In this document: one piece after another, positions 1 through 7,899 of the stretch
Numbering within the stretch: position 1 is the first letter of the stretch
Layout: the number at the start of each line of letters is the position of its first letter
Assembly (NCBI GenBank): GCA_934167165.1
Contig: CAKPKG010000037.1
Span: forward strand, 1-9,323
From: an uncultured Clostridia bacterium
Lineage (GTDB): Bacteria > Bacillota > Clostridia > TANB77 > CAG-508
DNA length: 9,323 bases
Reading direction: 5' to 3'
Notes under the pieces: generated by a model
The model's input: only the letters and a program-made list of their open reading frames with translations
Told to the model about the DNA's origin: nothing
The model's database searches: none
Position numbers and translations under genes: made by a program

Positions 1-57
1 ATCATTGAAAACCTCATCAAAAATATCAAATCCATTTCTTCTTGGTACCATCATCAT
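1..57 (-). CDS. Hsp20-family small heat shock protein, N-terminus only (partial)
   Basis: Only the first 19 codons are inside the window; the gene continues past position 1. The peptide reads MMMVPRRNGFDIFDEVFND. The short basic patch followed by an F-D-x-F-D-E-x-F-N-D stretch is typical of the N-terminal arm of clostridial Hsp20 (alpha-crystallin type) chaperones, which bind unfolding proteins in the cytoplasm without ATP. The crystallin domain itself cannot be seen. I chose the first of three consecutive ATG codons (55-57) because AGGAGG at 66-71 lies 8 bases before it. An earlier ATG at 62-64 runs into a stop in its own frame. The identification rests as much on the upstream CIRCE operator and sigma-A promoter, which mark HrcA-controlled heat-shock genes, as on the peptide. 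Another HrcA-regulated gene is possible but less likely. Confidence 0.7.
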   Translation of the reverse strand, partial: MMMVPRRNGFDIFDEVFND

Positions 58-149
58 AAGTCATTCCTCCTTTTAAATTTTTTATGTGTTGATACCCAAA
101 ATAGGTTGCACATATGTACTTTAATGCTATTTTTCCCTGTTGCAAGTAT

Positions 150-177
150 ATTATACATCACTTTTTAGCAATGTCAA
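150..177 (-). promoter_or_regulatory. Sigma-A promoter of the Hsp20 gene
   Basis: On the minus strand a perfect -35 TTGACA (172-177) and a perfect -10 TATAAT (150-155) are separated by 16 bp. The -35 box lies inside the CIRCE inverted repeat, so HrcA bound there would block RNA polymerase. The predicted leader to the ATG at 57 is about 85 nt. Confidence 0.85.
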
Positions 178-191
178 TAGGAGAGTGCTAA
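165..191 (-). promoter_or_regulatory. CIRCE operator (HrcA binding site)
   Basis: Read on the minus strand, TTAGCACTC (183-191), a 9-nt spacer and CATTGCTAA (165-173) form the CIRCE arrangement TTAGCACTC-N9-GAGTGCTAA. One arm is perfect and the other matches 7 of 9 bases. CIRCE is the operator of the heat-shock repressor HrcA, normally at groESL and dnaK operons and, in some Bacillota, at hsp20 genes. Its overlap with the -35 box supports repression. Confidence 0.88.
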
Positions 192-207
192 TTTTTTTTA
201 AATTTTT

Positions 208-237
208 TTATAAAAGGATTAGCTTATGCTAATCCTT
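208..237 (-). terminator. Intrinsic terminator of the adhesin gene
   Basis: A perfect 10-bp inverted repeat (AAGGATTAGC at 214-223, GCTAATCCTT at 228-237) encloses a 4-nt loop and begins 5 bp beyond the adhesin stop codon. In the minus direction it is followed by TTTTAT-type sequence. On the plus strand it is followed by GCTTTTTAG, so it could also stop transcription coming the other way. Confidence 0.75.
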
Positions 238-242
238 GCTTT

Positions 243-3200
243 TTAGTATAATTGTTCTTTCTTTTTAGTGTATCTCATTCCAATAACAGCTACTATTTGT
301 AAGCTTATTCCTAACACTAACATTGTTGCATTTTCTTCTAAACCTGTTTTTATTCCTATTACAAATTCTACATATGCTTGATTATCTTCTTGGTTATTAT
401 CTTCAAAGTTTGCTTCGTTTTTAATATTTGAGATTTGAACTGTGTTTTTTACTGTTCCAAATTTTTGTTTATTCCATGTTAAAACTACTTCATATTCTTG
501 TTTTTCTTTTGGTTCTATTGTTTTTGTTGTTAGAGTAGCCTTATTGCCATTTATTTCCCATTCTGGATTTAAGTTTTCCTCCATTGTAAATCCTTCTGGT
601 ATTGTTTCTGTTACTTGTGCACTTCCTGCTATTTCTCCTGTATTTTTTACTGTTATTTTATATTTTAATTTTAATACTGTATTTTCTACTTCTTTTTTGT
701 TTAACTCTAATTTTGATAACTTACTTATATTAGAAAACTCGTTTTCATTTAATATATATCCTGTTAATGTTTTTCCTACTTCTAGGTTGAATGGCAATTT
801 CTCATAAACATATGTTATTTTTTGTTCTTCTAATTTGTATATTCCATTAGCATTTTCTGGTTTTTCCACTAATTTGTAATATGGTATTTGTTTTTCTTCT
901 GTAGTATATTCTTTTCCGATTTCTTCTGTTGATTTTATTTTTTCTATTAGGTCTTCACCAGTTTCTTTATCAATATACTCTACAGTTATTGTTCCTTTCT
1001 TTTTAGTATAGTAATAGTTTACTGTTTGCTGTTCTTTTGTAAATATTCCTTCTTTATTAGATGGTTCTTCTACTAAATCATATTCTTTTAAAACCTCTTC
1101 ATTTGCTTTGCTTACATATTTTTCTCCTATTTTTCCGTTTAAAGTTTCTGATTCTGCTAGTTTTTGTGTTGTATCTTTTAAATAGTGGTTTACAATTACT
1201 CCACCTGATTTTAAAGTTACATCAATTTCTTCATTTGCAGATACTTCGTCTGTTCTTGATGTTGTAGTTAAAGTGATTTTTCCTTTTACATTGTTATTTA
1301 AGTTTTTAATATCTTCTGTTATTCCTTTGTAGACTATTGTTATCGTTTTTTCTATTTCAACTTCTTTTGCACTATTTTGAGTGAAGGTGTTGATGTTTTC
1401 TATATTTTCTGTCCAAATTATTGTTTTGTTTTCTTTATTATAGCTACCTCCGTTTATATCTGATTTTGTTTCATCTATTTCGTATGGTAAAGTATCTGTA
1501 ATTGTAATTATTGCATTTCCTATGTAATTTTCTATTTTTGCATTATATTTTATTACATATTTTATTACTGTTCCTTCATCATATATTTCTTTTGGATCCG
1601 CCTTTTTGGTTATTGTACTTGTTACTTTATCGTCTGTTACTTTAAATTTGTTTGTTATTGTTTTAGTTGTGTTATCTATTGTTTTGTCATAATAAATATT
1701 TTCTGTAACTTCATCTATTGTATAATTTATTTCATTTCCAGATGCATCGTATTTTGGTAAATCCTTGAATTCATGTGTCCAATTTTCTGTTTCATTTACT
1801 GTATATTTTTGAACTATTGCATCTTTATTTTTTATTTGTAACTCTACTGGTGTTCTTTTTTGATATTTATTATCTTGGTCAGCTTCCCAATTTTTTGTTA
1901 CAGTAATACTTATTTTTTCTGGTGGTACTATAAATTTATTTGTTAGTGTGTATACTCCACCTTCTTTTTTAGTGTCTGTTAAACCATAAAATTTTAAATC
2001 ATCTGGATTTGCTTCACTTTCTTCTACTTCGTATACTATTTCATTTCCACTTTCGTTGTATTTTTTCAAGTCTTTTATTTCTCTAGTCCAGGTATCTCCT
2101 TCTCCATCTAATAGCATTGGATCCCCATAGTTTACTCCGTCTGCTTTTAGTTGCATTTTTATACTACTTGGTCTTTTTCCATTTTTATTGCTTTCGTCAT
2201 CCCATACTTTGTTTATTGTTAGATTTATTTTATCATCTGGAACTGCAAATGTATTTGTTATTGTGTATCCTTCTGCTGTTTTTTTCGGTATTCCTTTTTG
2301 ATAGAATTTTAAGTCATTTTCTTTTGTTTCTCTTTCTTCTACTGTATATGTTATTTCTTTTCCTGTTGCATTATATTTTGGCAAGTTACTAAATATATGC
2401 TCCCAAGTGTCTTTCTCTCCTTTTAATTCTATTGGCTCACCACTATTTTCTCCATCTGCTTTTAGTTGTATTTTTATACTACTTGGCCTTTTTCCGTTTT
2501 TGTTACTTTCGTCATTCCAGTTTTTAGTTATTTTAATAGTTGTTTTTTGAATTATTAATCCTGCGTTTTGATCTTGGCATTCTATAGTATCTTCTTTGCT
2601 TAGGTCTATTTCATCTGTTGTTTTGGTATCTACACTAAATTTACTATTTTTAGTTAAGTCTTCTCCAACACCTTTTGTTGTTAGGTAATAGTAATCATTT
2701 ACACTTATTCTTACTTTATATTTGCCGCTATCTAAGTTTTCAAATTTATATAAACCATTTTCATTGGTCTTTGTAGTTTTTATTACTTTATTGCCACTAT
2801 CTAATAATTCTACTGTTATATCTTTTAATTTGTTTTCATCATTTTGCATCAAGCCGTCTTGATTACTATCTAACCATACTGTTCCTGAAATGCTTCTATC
2901 TATAACATTTATAGGAACTTGTGTTGTAGCTAGACATTTTTGCTCTGTATCATTTATATATACTTTTGCACTATTTATATATTTGTCTCCAGCTTTATTG
3001 TTTGTTGGTTTTAAATATATGTTAATTGTTACTTTTGAATTAGAATTCACATCACCTTTTATTAAAAAAGCTGTAACTTCCTTATTAATATTGTTTAATT
3101 CTCCAGAAAAAGTTGTCCACACTTTGTCTGAATCTATATCAGATCCTGCATCTTCTTTTGTTCTTATATTTTCATCTGTTGTTGTATATAAAGTTAAATC

Positions 3201-6088
3201 TGTTCCTCCTTCTATTTCCAATCCTTTTAGAACATATGAGCCTTGATATTTAGTTCCTCTTGCATCTCCATTGTATGGCAAAACATCTATAATATTTATG
3301 TTGCTTGCTGTTTCTGTTGAATTTGCAAATACTATTTTATAATGTAGCACTTCTTCTATGCTAACATTTGATTTCTCTTCTGTTTTGTATATGCTTTGAT
3401 TTCCTACAACTGATATTGTTATTGTGTTTTGAGATGATGCAGCAGATGCTGCTTCCATGCTTTTAACTACTACTCTACTTGCATATTTTGTTCCATCTTT
3501 ACTTACTTCATCAATCTCTGCTTTATATATTATTGGTGATATTTCTTGGTTTGCAGTACATCCTTTTATTATCCATTTTAATATTGTTTCGCCATTTTCT
3601 TTTTGTGTTATTTCTGGTTCTCCAATAGAAGAGCTACCGTTTTTATATGTTAATCCTTTAGGTAAGGTGTCTTCTATTATAATATTTGCATTTGTTAAAG
3701 CTTCTGCGCTTTCTGTGTTAGTTTGTGTTAATTGTGGTTGTATTTTAAAACAAGCTTCGTATTCGCCATTAAGGAAACTATATGTGTCTTTATTTTCTCC
3801 AGTACTGATGTCTATTGATGTTTTCTTTACACTAACATTTGCTTTAATTACTTTTACACATGTACCTAAACTCCATGCACCTATACTCCTGTTTGTGGGC
3901 TCTCCGGTATTTATTAAATGTTGTCTTTTTATATCCTTGATTCTTTAATATTACTGTTGCATTTGGATAATCACCTGTATTTTCTGAAGATTGTGGCATT
4001 TTTTTATTTTTGTTAGTTACTGTATATACTCCTCTATCTAGCCACTCGTCTCTCCATAATATATCATCTTGTACAAAAGAATATACTTTACCTACTTTAG
4101 CATTGTCTTGTACTTTAAATCTTATATATATACTAGATCTTTCTCCTTCTAGCTGTCCTCCGTATTGTGATTCAAAATATGCACCTACTATTTTATTCCC
4201 CTCTGGTATATCTTCTTTGTTTTCATAAACAAGCATATCTTCTACACTTGTAGAGTTTTTTTCTTCTTCGCTTTGCCAACATGTTCCATCTTTTTTTGTT
4301 ACATACCACATTTTCCATTGCATATTTGCAGTATTTGTGTCATAAGCACTTCCATTATCAAAATCTATTATTTCAATACCAACATCATCATTTTCTCCAT
4401 CATCATCTCCGAACTTTATTAATTTGTTTACTGTTTTTATTTCAGCTCCGTACGTCAAGACTACTTTGTTGGATTCTAAACTCCTCTACAAATATTTGAT
4501 TTTTTGTTACCTCTGCATGTGTTGGATTATAATTTCCATCAACTAAATACTTTGTATTTTTATATCCTTTATCTTTTAATGGTACAATTACATGTCCATA
4601 TTCACCTTTAATAGTTGTATCAACTTTTGTTTCAATATGGTCATCATCAGACCTTGCTTGAACTTTTTGTATTCCATTTATCTTTACAACTTTTGTTTCT
4701 TTCTCTCCACCTTCGTTTAATACAATTGTATAATTACCTTTATATTCTGTTTCTGGTACTATAATCTGTAAATATAGTGATGCAAAATACCCTTCATTTG
4801 CTTCTAGAAGTGTTTGTGCAATTGTTGCTTGAGGAAATTGTCCATTGAATTTGTAATCTTCTATTGTAGTAGTAATTATATTGCCATTTTGGGTTATATT
4901 TACTTTTCCTGAATCATATACTGATGATGTTGTGTATCCTGATTGCAATTTGCCGAAAGGAAAATATCTATAACGTTGTGTGTTATTTACCGAAAAATAC
5001 ATATTTCTATCTGGTATTATTCCATTTCCTCCATTTAAAGAATAATTCCAAATAAGTGGATTCACATTACTTGTTATATCTTCTCCATCATCATTTAATA
5101 TTTTTATACTTGTGTTAATTTCTATTTTTCCTGAAGGTACTGTTTTTCCTCTTGCTCCTTTTTGTATATTACTATTGTTGTATAGTGTTGTTGCTATTCC
5201 TATTCCAAACATTCTTCCTGTAATTTCATTTCCATCATAGTTTAATTTTTGTCTTACCCCCCACAATTTGTCACCTTTTTTTATTTTAACATTATAATTT
5301 TCAGTTGCTGTTACTTTTACTTGTTCTATTCCTGTTACGTCTTTTTTCTCATCGTCGGTATTTCCTTTTAGCCATACTTTTATTGTAGGTAAAATCGTTT
5401 TTTCATTTTGTGTATAACTTGCGTTAACTACAAATGGTAAGTCTTTTATTATTTTACTATTTATTTCTTCATCGGAATTTAGTGTTATTACAACATATAA
5501 TTTTTTACCATCTACTTTACTAACTGCATTCGTCTTTAGCCATGTCATTTCTGTTGTTTTCCAACTAGAATTGTTGTCTTCATTTAGAGTAGCTTCTATG
5601 TACAAATATCCTCCTGTAAATCTTTTGCCCACTAGGTCTGTGTACTTTTCTTCATTTACTTTTAATTTTATATCAACATTGTATGTTATTGCATCAAAAC
5701 TTCTTACTATTCTATTTTTATTACTTGAATCGTTTCCTACTTCATCATCTGTGTCAAAAGGTTCTGTTCCGTCTGCAATTTTGGGTAAACTGTCATCGCC
5801 TATTGATATATTAGCTGACTCTACAATTCCATAATCATCTTCCATTGTCCCATTAGCAGGTAGTTCTCCACTCCATGCCTCTTCAAATGTACTTATTGAT
5901 GCTGTTTCAATATTTTCTGTGTCTTCCTCTTCCATTAATGGTTTATTATTTATTTTTGCTAAAAGTTCATTTTTGTTAGGCTTACTGGTTAAAAGTGTTA
6001 TTGAAGTTATAGCAATTATTATTAAAATTATTAACATTAGAGTTTTTATACTTTTTAAATTTCTATTATTCTTTAGTAAATTGCCCAT
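243..6088 (-). CDS. Giant multidomain surface adhesin (Cna-B, MucBP and DUF11-like domains) rejoined by two CGGA +1 frameshifts
   Basis: Three overlapping reading frames (6088-4442, about 4485-3844 and 3944-243) become one 1947-residue protein if the frame moves +1 at the CGG codons 4448-4450 (residue 547) and 3904-3906 (residue 728). The start ATG follows AGAGGAG at 9 nt. Residues 18-36 are a hydrophobic signal or anchor segment. About 40-1060 hold extracellular beta-rich and DUF11-like modules, about 1064-1179 an SdrD-B-like domain (GTVWLDSNQDG), 1182-1486 three Cna-B repeats with KxW, VEE and TNxF motifs expected to form isopeptide bonds, 1487-1626 a DUF11-like domain, 1627-1763 two MucBP domains and 1764-1906 another DUF11-like domain. 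The C-terminus has a hydrophobic helix (about 1918-1937) and a TKKKEQLY tail, as in a sorting signal, but IGIKTG replaces LPXTG. The likely role is wall-anchored adhesion to mucus or neighbouring cells. Both joints lie inside continuous domain sequence, so I favour recoding over decay. Confidence 0.8.
1629..2543 (-). repeat. Three tandem Cna-B domain repeats in the adhesin
   Basis: The three units of about 105, 105 and 96 residues lie at 2232-2543, 1917-2231 and 1629-1916. The first two share DESNKNGKRPSSIK almost identically in DNA as well as protein, offset by 315 bp (from 2141 and 2456), which points to recent tandem duplication. The third keeps KxW and TNKF but has diverged. Such repeats can recombine to change stalk length. 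Confidence 0.8.
3903..3906 (-). other. CGGA +1 recoding site 2 (adhesin residue 728)
   Basis: Upstream frame: AAA TAC CGG AGA GCC, which continues out of frame to a stop at 3844-3846. Downstream frame: GGA GAG CCC ACA, open from 3944 to the end of the gene. The downstream frame is closed by TAA at 3945-3947, so the shift must fall between 3844 and 3944. The only in-frame CGG of that upstream ORF is in this interval. Skipping C gives FNKY-G-EPTNRSIGAW. Confidence 0.75.
4447..4450 (-). other. CGGA +1 recoding site 1 (adhesin residue 547)
   Basis: Upstream frame: GAC GTA CGG AGC TGA, so reading CGG as Arg ends the protein one codon later. Downstream frame: GGA GCT GAA ATA AAA, open to 3844. The shift must lie between 4442 and 4485, because TAG at 4486-4488 closes the downstream frame. 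CGG at 4448-4450 is the only in-frame CGG in the 548-codon upstream ORF. Skipping C gives QQSSLDV-G-AEIKTVNKLIK. Confidence 0.75.
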
Positions 6089-6128
6089 GAAACAAGACTC
6101 CTCTTTTATTTATTATTCTCCTAATAAT

Positions 6129-6157
6129 ATTATATTTTCTTTGTAAATAAAGAACAA
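6129..6157 (-). promoter_or_regulatory. Candidate promoter of the adhesin gene
   Basis: A perfect -10 TATAAT (6129-6134) is preceded at 17 bp by TTGTTC (6152-6157), a weak -35. A weak -35 fits a promoter needing an activator. A second candidate further upstream has TATAAT at 6255-6260 and ATAACA at 6278-6283, also 17 bp apart. Neither is proven. Confidence 0.45.
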
Positions 6158-6170
6158 GAGGTAATATTTG

Positions 6171-6206
6171 CCAAGTCTTGGAACCGCTTACGGAAACGGT
6201 TTTTGG
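6171..6206 (-). promoter_or_regulatory. Palindromic element upstream of the adhesin promoter
   Basis: The palindrome CCAAG-T-CTTGG (6171-6181) abuts an inverted repeat AACCG (6182-6186) / CGGTT (6197-6201), and CCAA/TTGG enclose the whole. It lies about 14 bp above the candidate -35, where a regulator could bind. If transcription starts at the distal promoter it would instead be a structured leader. I could not match it to a known riboswitch. Confidence 0.4.
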
Positions 6207-6358
6207 TAGAATTATGTCTTTTTTGTGTCATTTTTGTCTAAATATTAGTGATAAATTATATTAATCTCTTTAAACCCTGTTATTCCCTAGTGATTTGAGT
6301 TCTATATAAGGAAGTCTGTCCTTGTTGTATACGTAAAAGCCTTCGATTTTTCCTATAC

Positions 6359-6399
6359 AATAAAAAATGCTGTATAACATATAACTTATGCTATACAGC
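6359..6399 (-). terminator. Intrinsic terminator of the prepilin gene
   Basis: On the minus strand GCTGTATA (6392-6399) pairs with TATACAGC (6369-6376). The inner loop can pair further (CATA/TATG), and the stem is followed by ATTTTTTATT. It starts 6 bp beyond the prepilin stop codon, which separates that transcript from the adhesin. Confidence 0.8.
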
Positions 6400-6405
6400 G
6401 TCTTT

Positions 6406-7390
6406 TTAATTTACTTTTGTAAATACTGAATTTACATTTCCATCGTCATCGAGATGTCCTATTTCTGTTTCTGATACAATTTTATATGGCTCCCATCCCA
6501 CGTATATATATCCATTTAAACATATATATGGAGTTTTATCAGTTCCATATGCTACCAAATAACCATAGCTATTACCATTTTCGTCCGTTTTTATAGACAA
6601 TTCCAAAGTTTGATTTTCCGGATTTTTGTATGTTCCACTAGTAAATGTATGTTTATCAAAACCTGCAAATCCATCAGTTGAACACGCAAGTACATTATTT
6701 ATTATTAAAACTTTATTAATCCCCTCTTTACTATCTTTTTTGTAGTTTATTTCCTGAATTTGACATTGCAAATCATCGCCATCTTCATTAAAATTTTTAC
6801 ATATTTCTCCTGTAATGGTAACTATATTTGTATTAGCATTGTATTCATATGAACCAGTCCATTTTTCTTCTGTAGTTGTATTAGTAGTTGAATCATATTT
6901 TTCAGCTTTTATTTCTAATTGATTGTTTTCTTTAAATTCAATATATTCTACAGAACTCTCACCAGAAAATAATGTCATGTATTTTCCTACTGCTCCTGTA
7001 GATGTTGGTTCTTTTTTATCTCCCGTTGTACAATCTTCATTTATTATATGTTCTTCTCCACTTTGCACTCCTGTTACTGTTAGTTTTGTTGGGTCTGTAT
7101 CGTTGTCTAGTATTAAGGTTTTCCATTTATCTGAATCTTCTGCAAGTTTATTTTTTAATGCTTTTAAATCTACTTTGCCTGTTATTGCATTATATACACC
7201 TTCTCCATATATATATGTTAATAAGTTTTCTTCTTCGGATTTGTATGCTGTCCCCTGTTTTGCTTCTCTTGTTTTTTCAAGTAAACCTCCTTTGTTATTT
7301 ACAAAATTTACTGTTACGGCTACTAATATTAACATTACTATAATTGTTATTATTAAAGCTATTAGTGTGATTCCGTCTTCTGTTTCTCAT
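6406..7390 (-). CDS. Prepilin-like exported protein whose start is joined by a CGGA +1 frameshift at codon 6
   Basis: A textbook start (GAGGAGG, 6 nt, ATG at 7388-7390) gives MRNRR and then CGG. Shifting +1 there gives MRNRRG followed by ITLIALIITIIVMLILVAV, a prepilin N-terminus with Gly at the processing position and a hydrophobic helix at about 7-25. The full product is 327 residues. The frame without the shift ends after 31 codons; the long downstream frame has TGA directly before its first codon and no start before an ATG inside the helix, too late for a functional signal. The mature part is acidic and Asn/Thr-rich, like clostridial pseudopilins of unassigned function, and I see no catalytic motif. 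Prepilin peptidase should cut after Gly6, leaving the protein in the membrane or a pilus-like fibre. No pilus assembly genes are nearby, so its partner system is unknown. Confidence 0.8.
7372..7375 (-). other. CGGA +1 recoding site 3 (prepilin residue 6)
   Basis: Start frame: ATG AGA AAC AGA AGA CGG AAT CAC. Downstream frame: GGA ATC ACA CTA ATA GCT. The shift must lie between 7295 and 7386, and CGG at 7373-7375 is the only CGG in that interval in the start frame. GGA supplies the Gly at -1 of the prepilin peptidase site, which is why Gly is the most likely residue inserted. Confidence 0.8.
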
Positions 7391-7470
7391 TTTTTTCCTC
7401 CTCGTATATTTGTTTTATAAATTGGAATTTGTTTTATTGAGGTGAGAGGTGTGATGTGGGAGGTGTGATG

Positions 7471-7496
7471 TGTAGGGGCAGGCCCTGTGTCCGCCC
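7471..7496 (+). repeat. REP-like GC-rich repeat, copy 1
   Basis: This 26-bp sequence starts TGTAGGGGCAGG and ends TGTCCGCCC. It matches the reverse complement of 7790-7815 at 25 of 26 positions. GC-rich GTAGGGGC...GCCC units of this kind are scattered between genes in many Bacillota and may be linked to REP-type (Y1) transposases, which is family knowledge rather than something seen here. Confidence 0.75.
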
Positions 7497-7520
7497 AAAA
7501 ATGCAAAACGCATTACATTT

Positions 7521-7579
7521 ACGATTCAGGACAGTCCCCTTTTGTCATTCAACAAAAGAGGGACAGTCCCTAGAATCGT
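7521..7579. repeat. 59-bp imperfect palindrome with GGACAGTCCC cores
   Basis: ACGATTC (7521-7527) pairs with GAATCGT (7573-7579), and CTTTTGT with ACAAAAG around a small loop near 7548. Each arm contains a GGACAGTCCC core that is itself nearly palindromic. The result is a long hairpin or cruciform of the type recognised by REP-associated tyrosine transposases in clostridia. A weaker ACAGTCCC...TTTGTCATT relic is at 7736-7767. Confidence 0.7.
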
Positions 7580-7618
7580 TCACGCAAATTCCAATTTATC
7601 TGTTTTCTGGCATAAAAA

Positions 7619-7684
7619 ATACACCATATTTATATATTTTTATGCGCAGTTTTTTTACGCAAAAAACACATAAATATAGTGTAT
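7619..7684. repeat. Long AT-rich hairpin
   Basis: A left arm (7619-7646, ATACACCATATTTAT...ATGCG) pairs with a right arm (7658-7684, CGCA...ATAAATATAGTGTAT) with a few mismatches and one bulge, around an 11-nt loop. T-rich sequence follows in both directions. It could serve as a bidirectional terminator or be another non-autonomous element. Confidence 0.6.
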
Positions 7685-7718
7685 ATATTTATTTTTTTAT
7701 TGTTTATTAAATTAGCTT

Positions 7719-7734
7719 GTGTGTGTGTGTGTGT
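7719..7734. repeat. GT dinucleotide microsatellite (8 units)
   Basis: An uninterrupted (GT)8 run in non-coding DNA, about 165 bp beyond the methyltransferase stop. Such runs are prone to slippage. It overlaps no gene or recognisable promoter, so an effect is not evident. Confidence 0.85.
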
Positions 7735-7789
7735 TACAGTCCCAACGGTTACATGATTTGTCATTTGTAATTCTCCCTTTTATCTTTTC

Positions 7790-7815
7790 GGGCAGACACA
7801 GGGCCTGCCCCTACA
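7790..7815 (-). repeat. REP-like GC-rich repeat, copy 2 (inverted)
   Basis: This is an inverted copy of 7471-7496 with one difference. In this copy GGGCAG and CTGCCC are fully complementary around a 9-nt loop, so it forms a stable hairpin downstream of the methyltransferase gene. It could slow transcription or protect the mRNA 3' end. Confidence 0.75.
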
Positions 7816-7899
7816 TGTATTATTTTATATGTTATTTTCCCTCATGTCAATATTATCTTATTAATTATTGTGACATACTTCTTGTTATTGTTATGTATT

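Larger units (their letters stand above)
7417..7599. mobile_element. MITE-like element with 15-bp terminal inverted repeats
   Basis: ATAAATTGGAATTTG at 7417-7431 recurs as an exact inverted copy at 7585-7599, bounding 183 bp. Inside are a 13-bp direct repeat GAGGTGTGATGTG (7446-7458 and 7460-7472), a GC-rich REP-like unit and a 59-bp palindrome. Its right half is far more GC-rich than its surroundings, suggesting foreign origin. No ORF is present, so any movement would need a transposase in trans. The left end lies 26 bp upstream of the prepilin ATG, so the element probably carries or displaces that gene's promoter. No obvious target duplication was found. Confidence 0.55.

Noticed and set aside
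3926..3930. A five-base homopolymer (AAAAA on the coding strand) as the cause of the second adhesin frameshift
   Set aside because: An indel here would also join the frames, but the other two breaks have no such run in common, while all three contain CGGA. The shared codon explains all three; read data would settle it.
6280..6295. CTAGGGAATAACAGGG resembles a homing endonuclease (I-SceI-type) site
   Set aside because: The match is partial and such sites have no expected role here; a chance resemblance in AT-rich DNA.
6090..6330. A c-di-GMP riboswitch in the adhesin leader
   Set aside because: Surface adhesins in clostridia often have one, but I could not find the conserved class I or class II aptamer core on the minus strand.
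7456..7710. A plus-strand ORF across the repeat-rich intergenic region
   Set aside because: It reads through palindromes and REP-like repeats, has no recognisable product and changes composition abruptly along its length.
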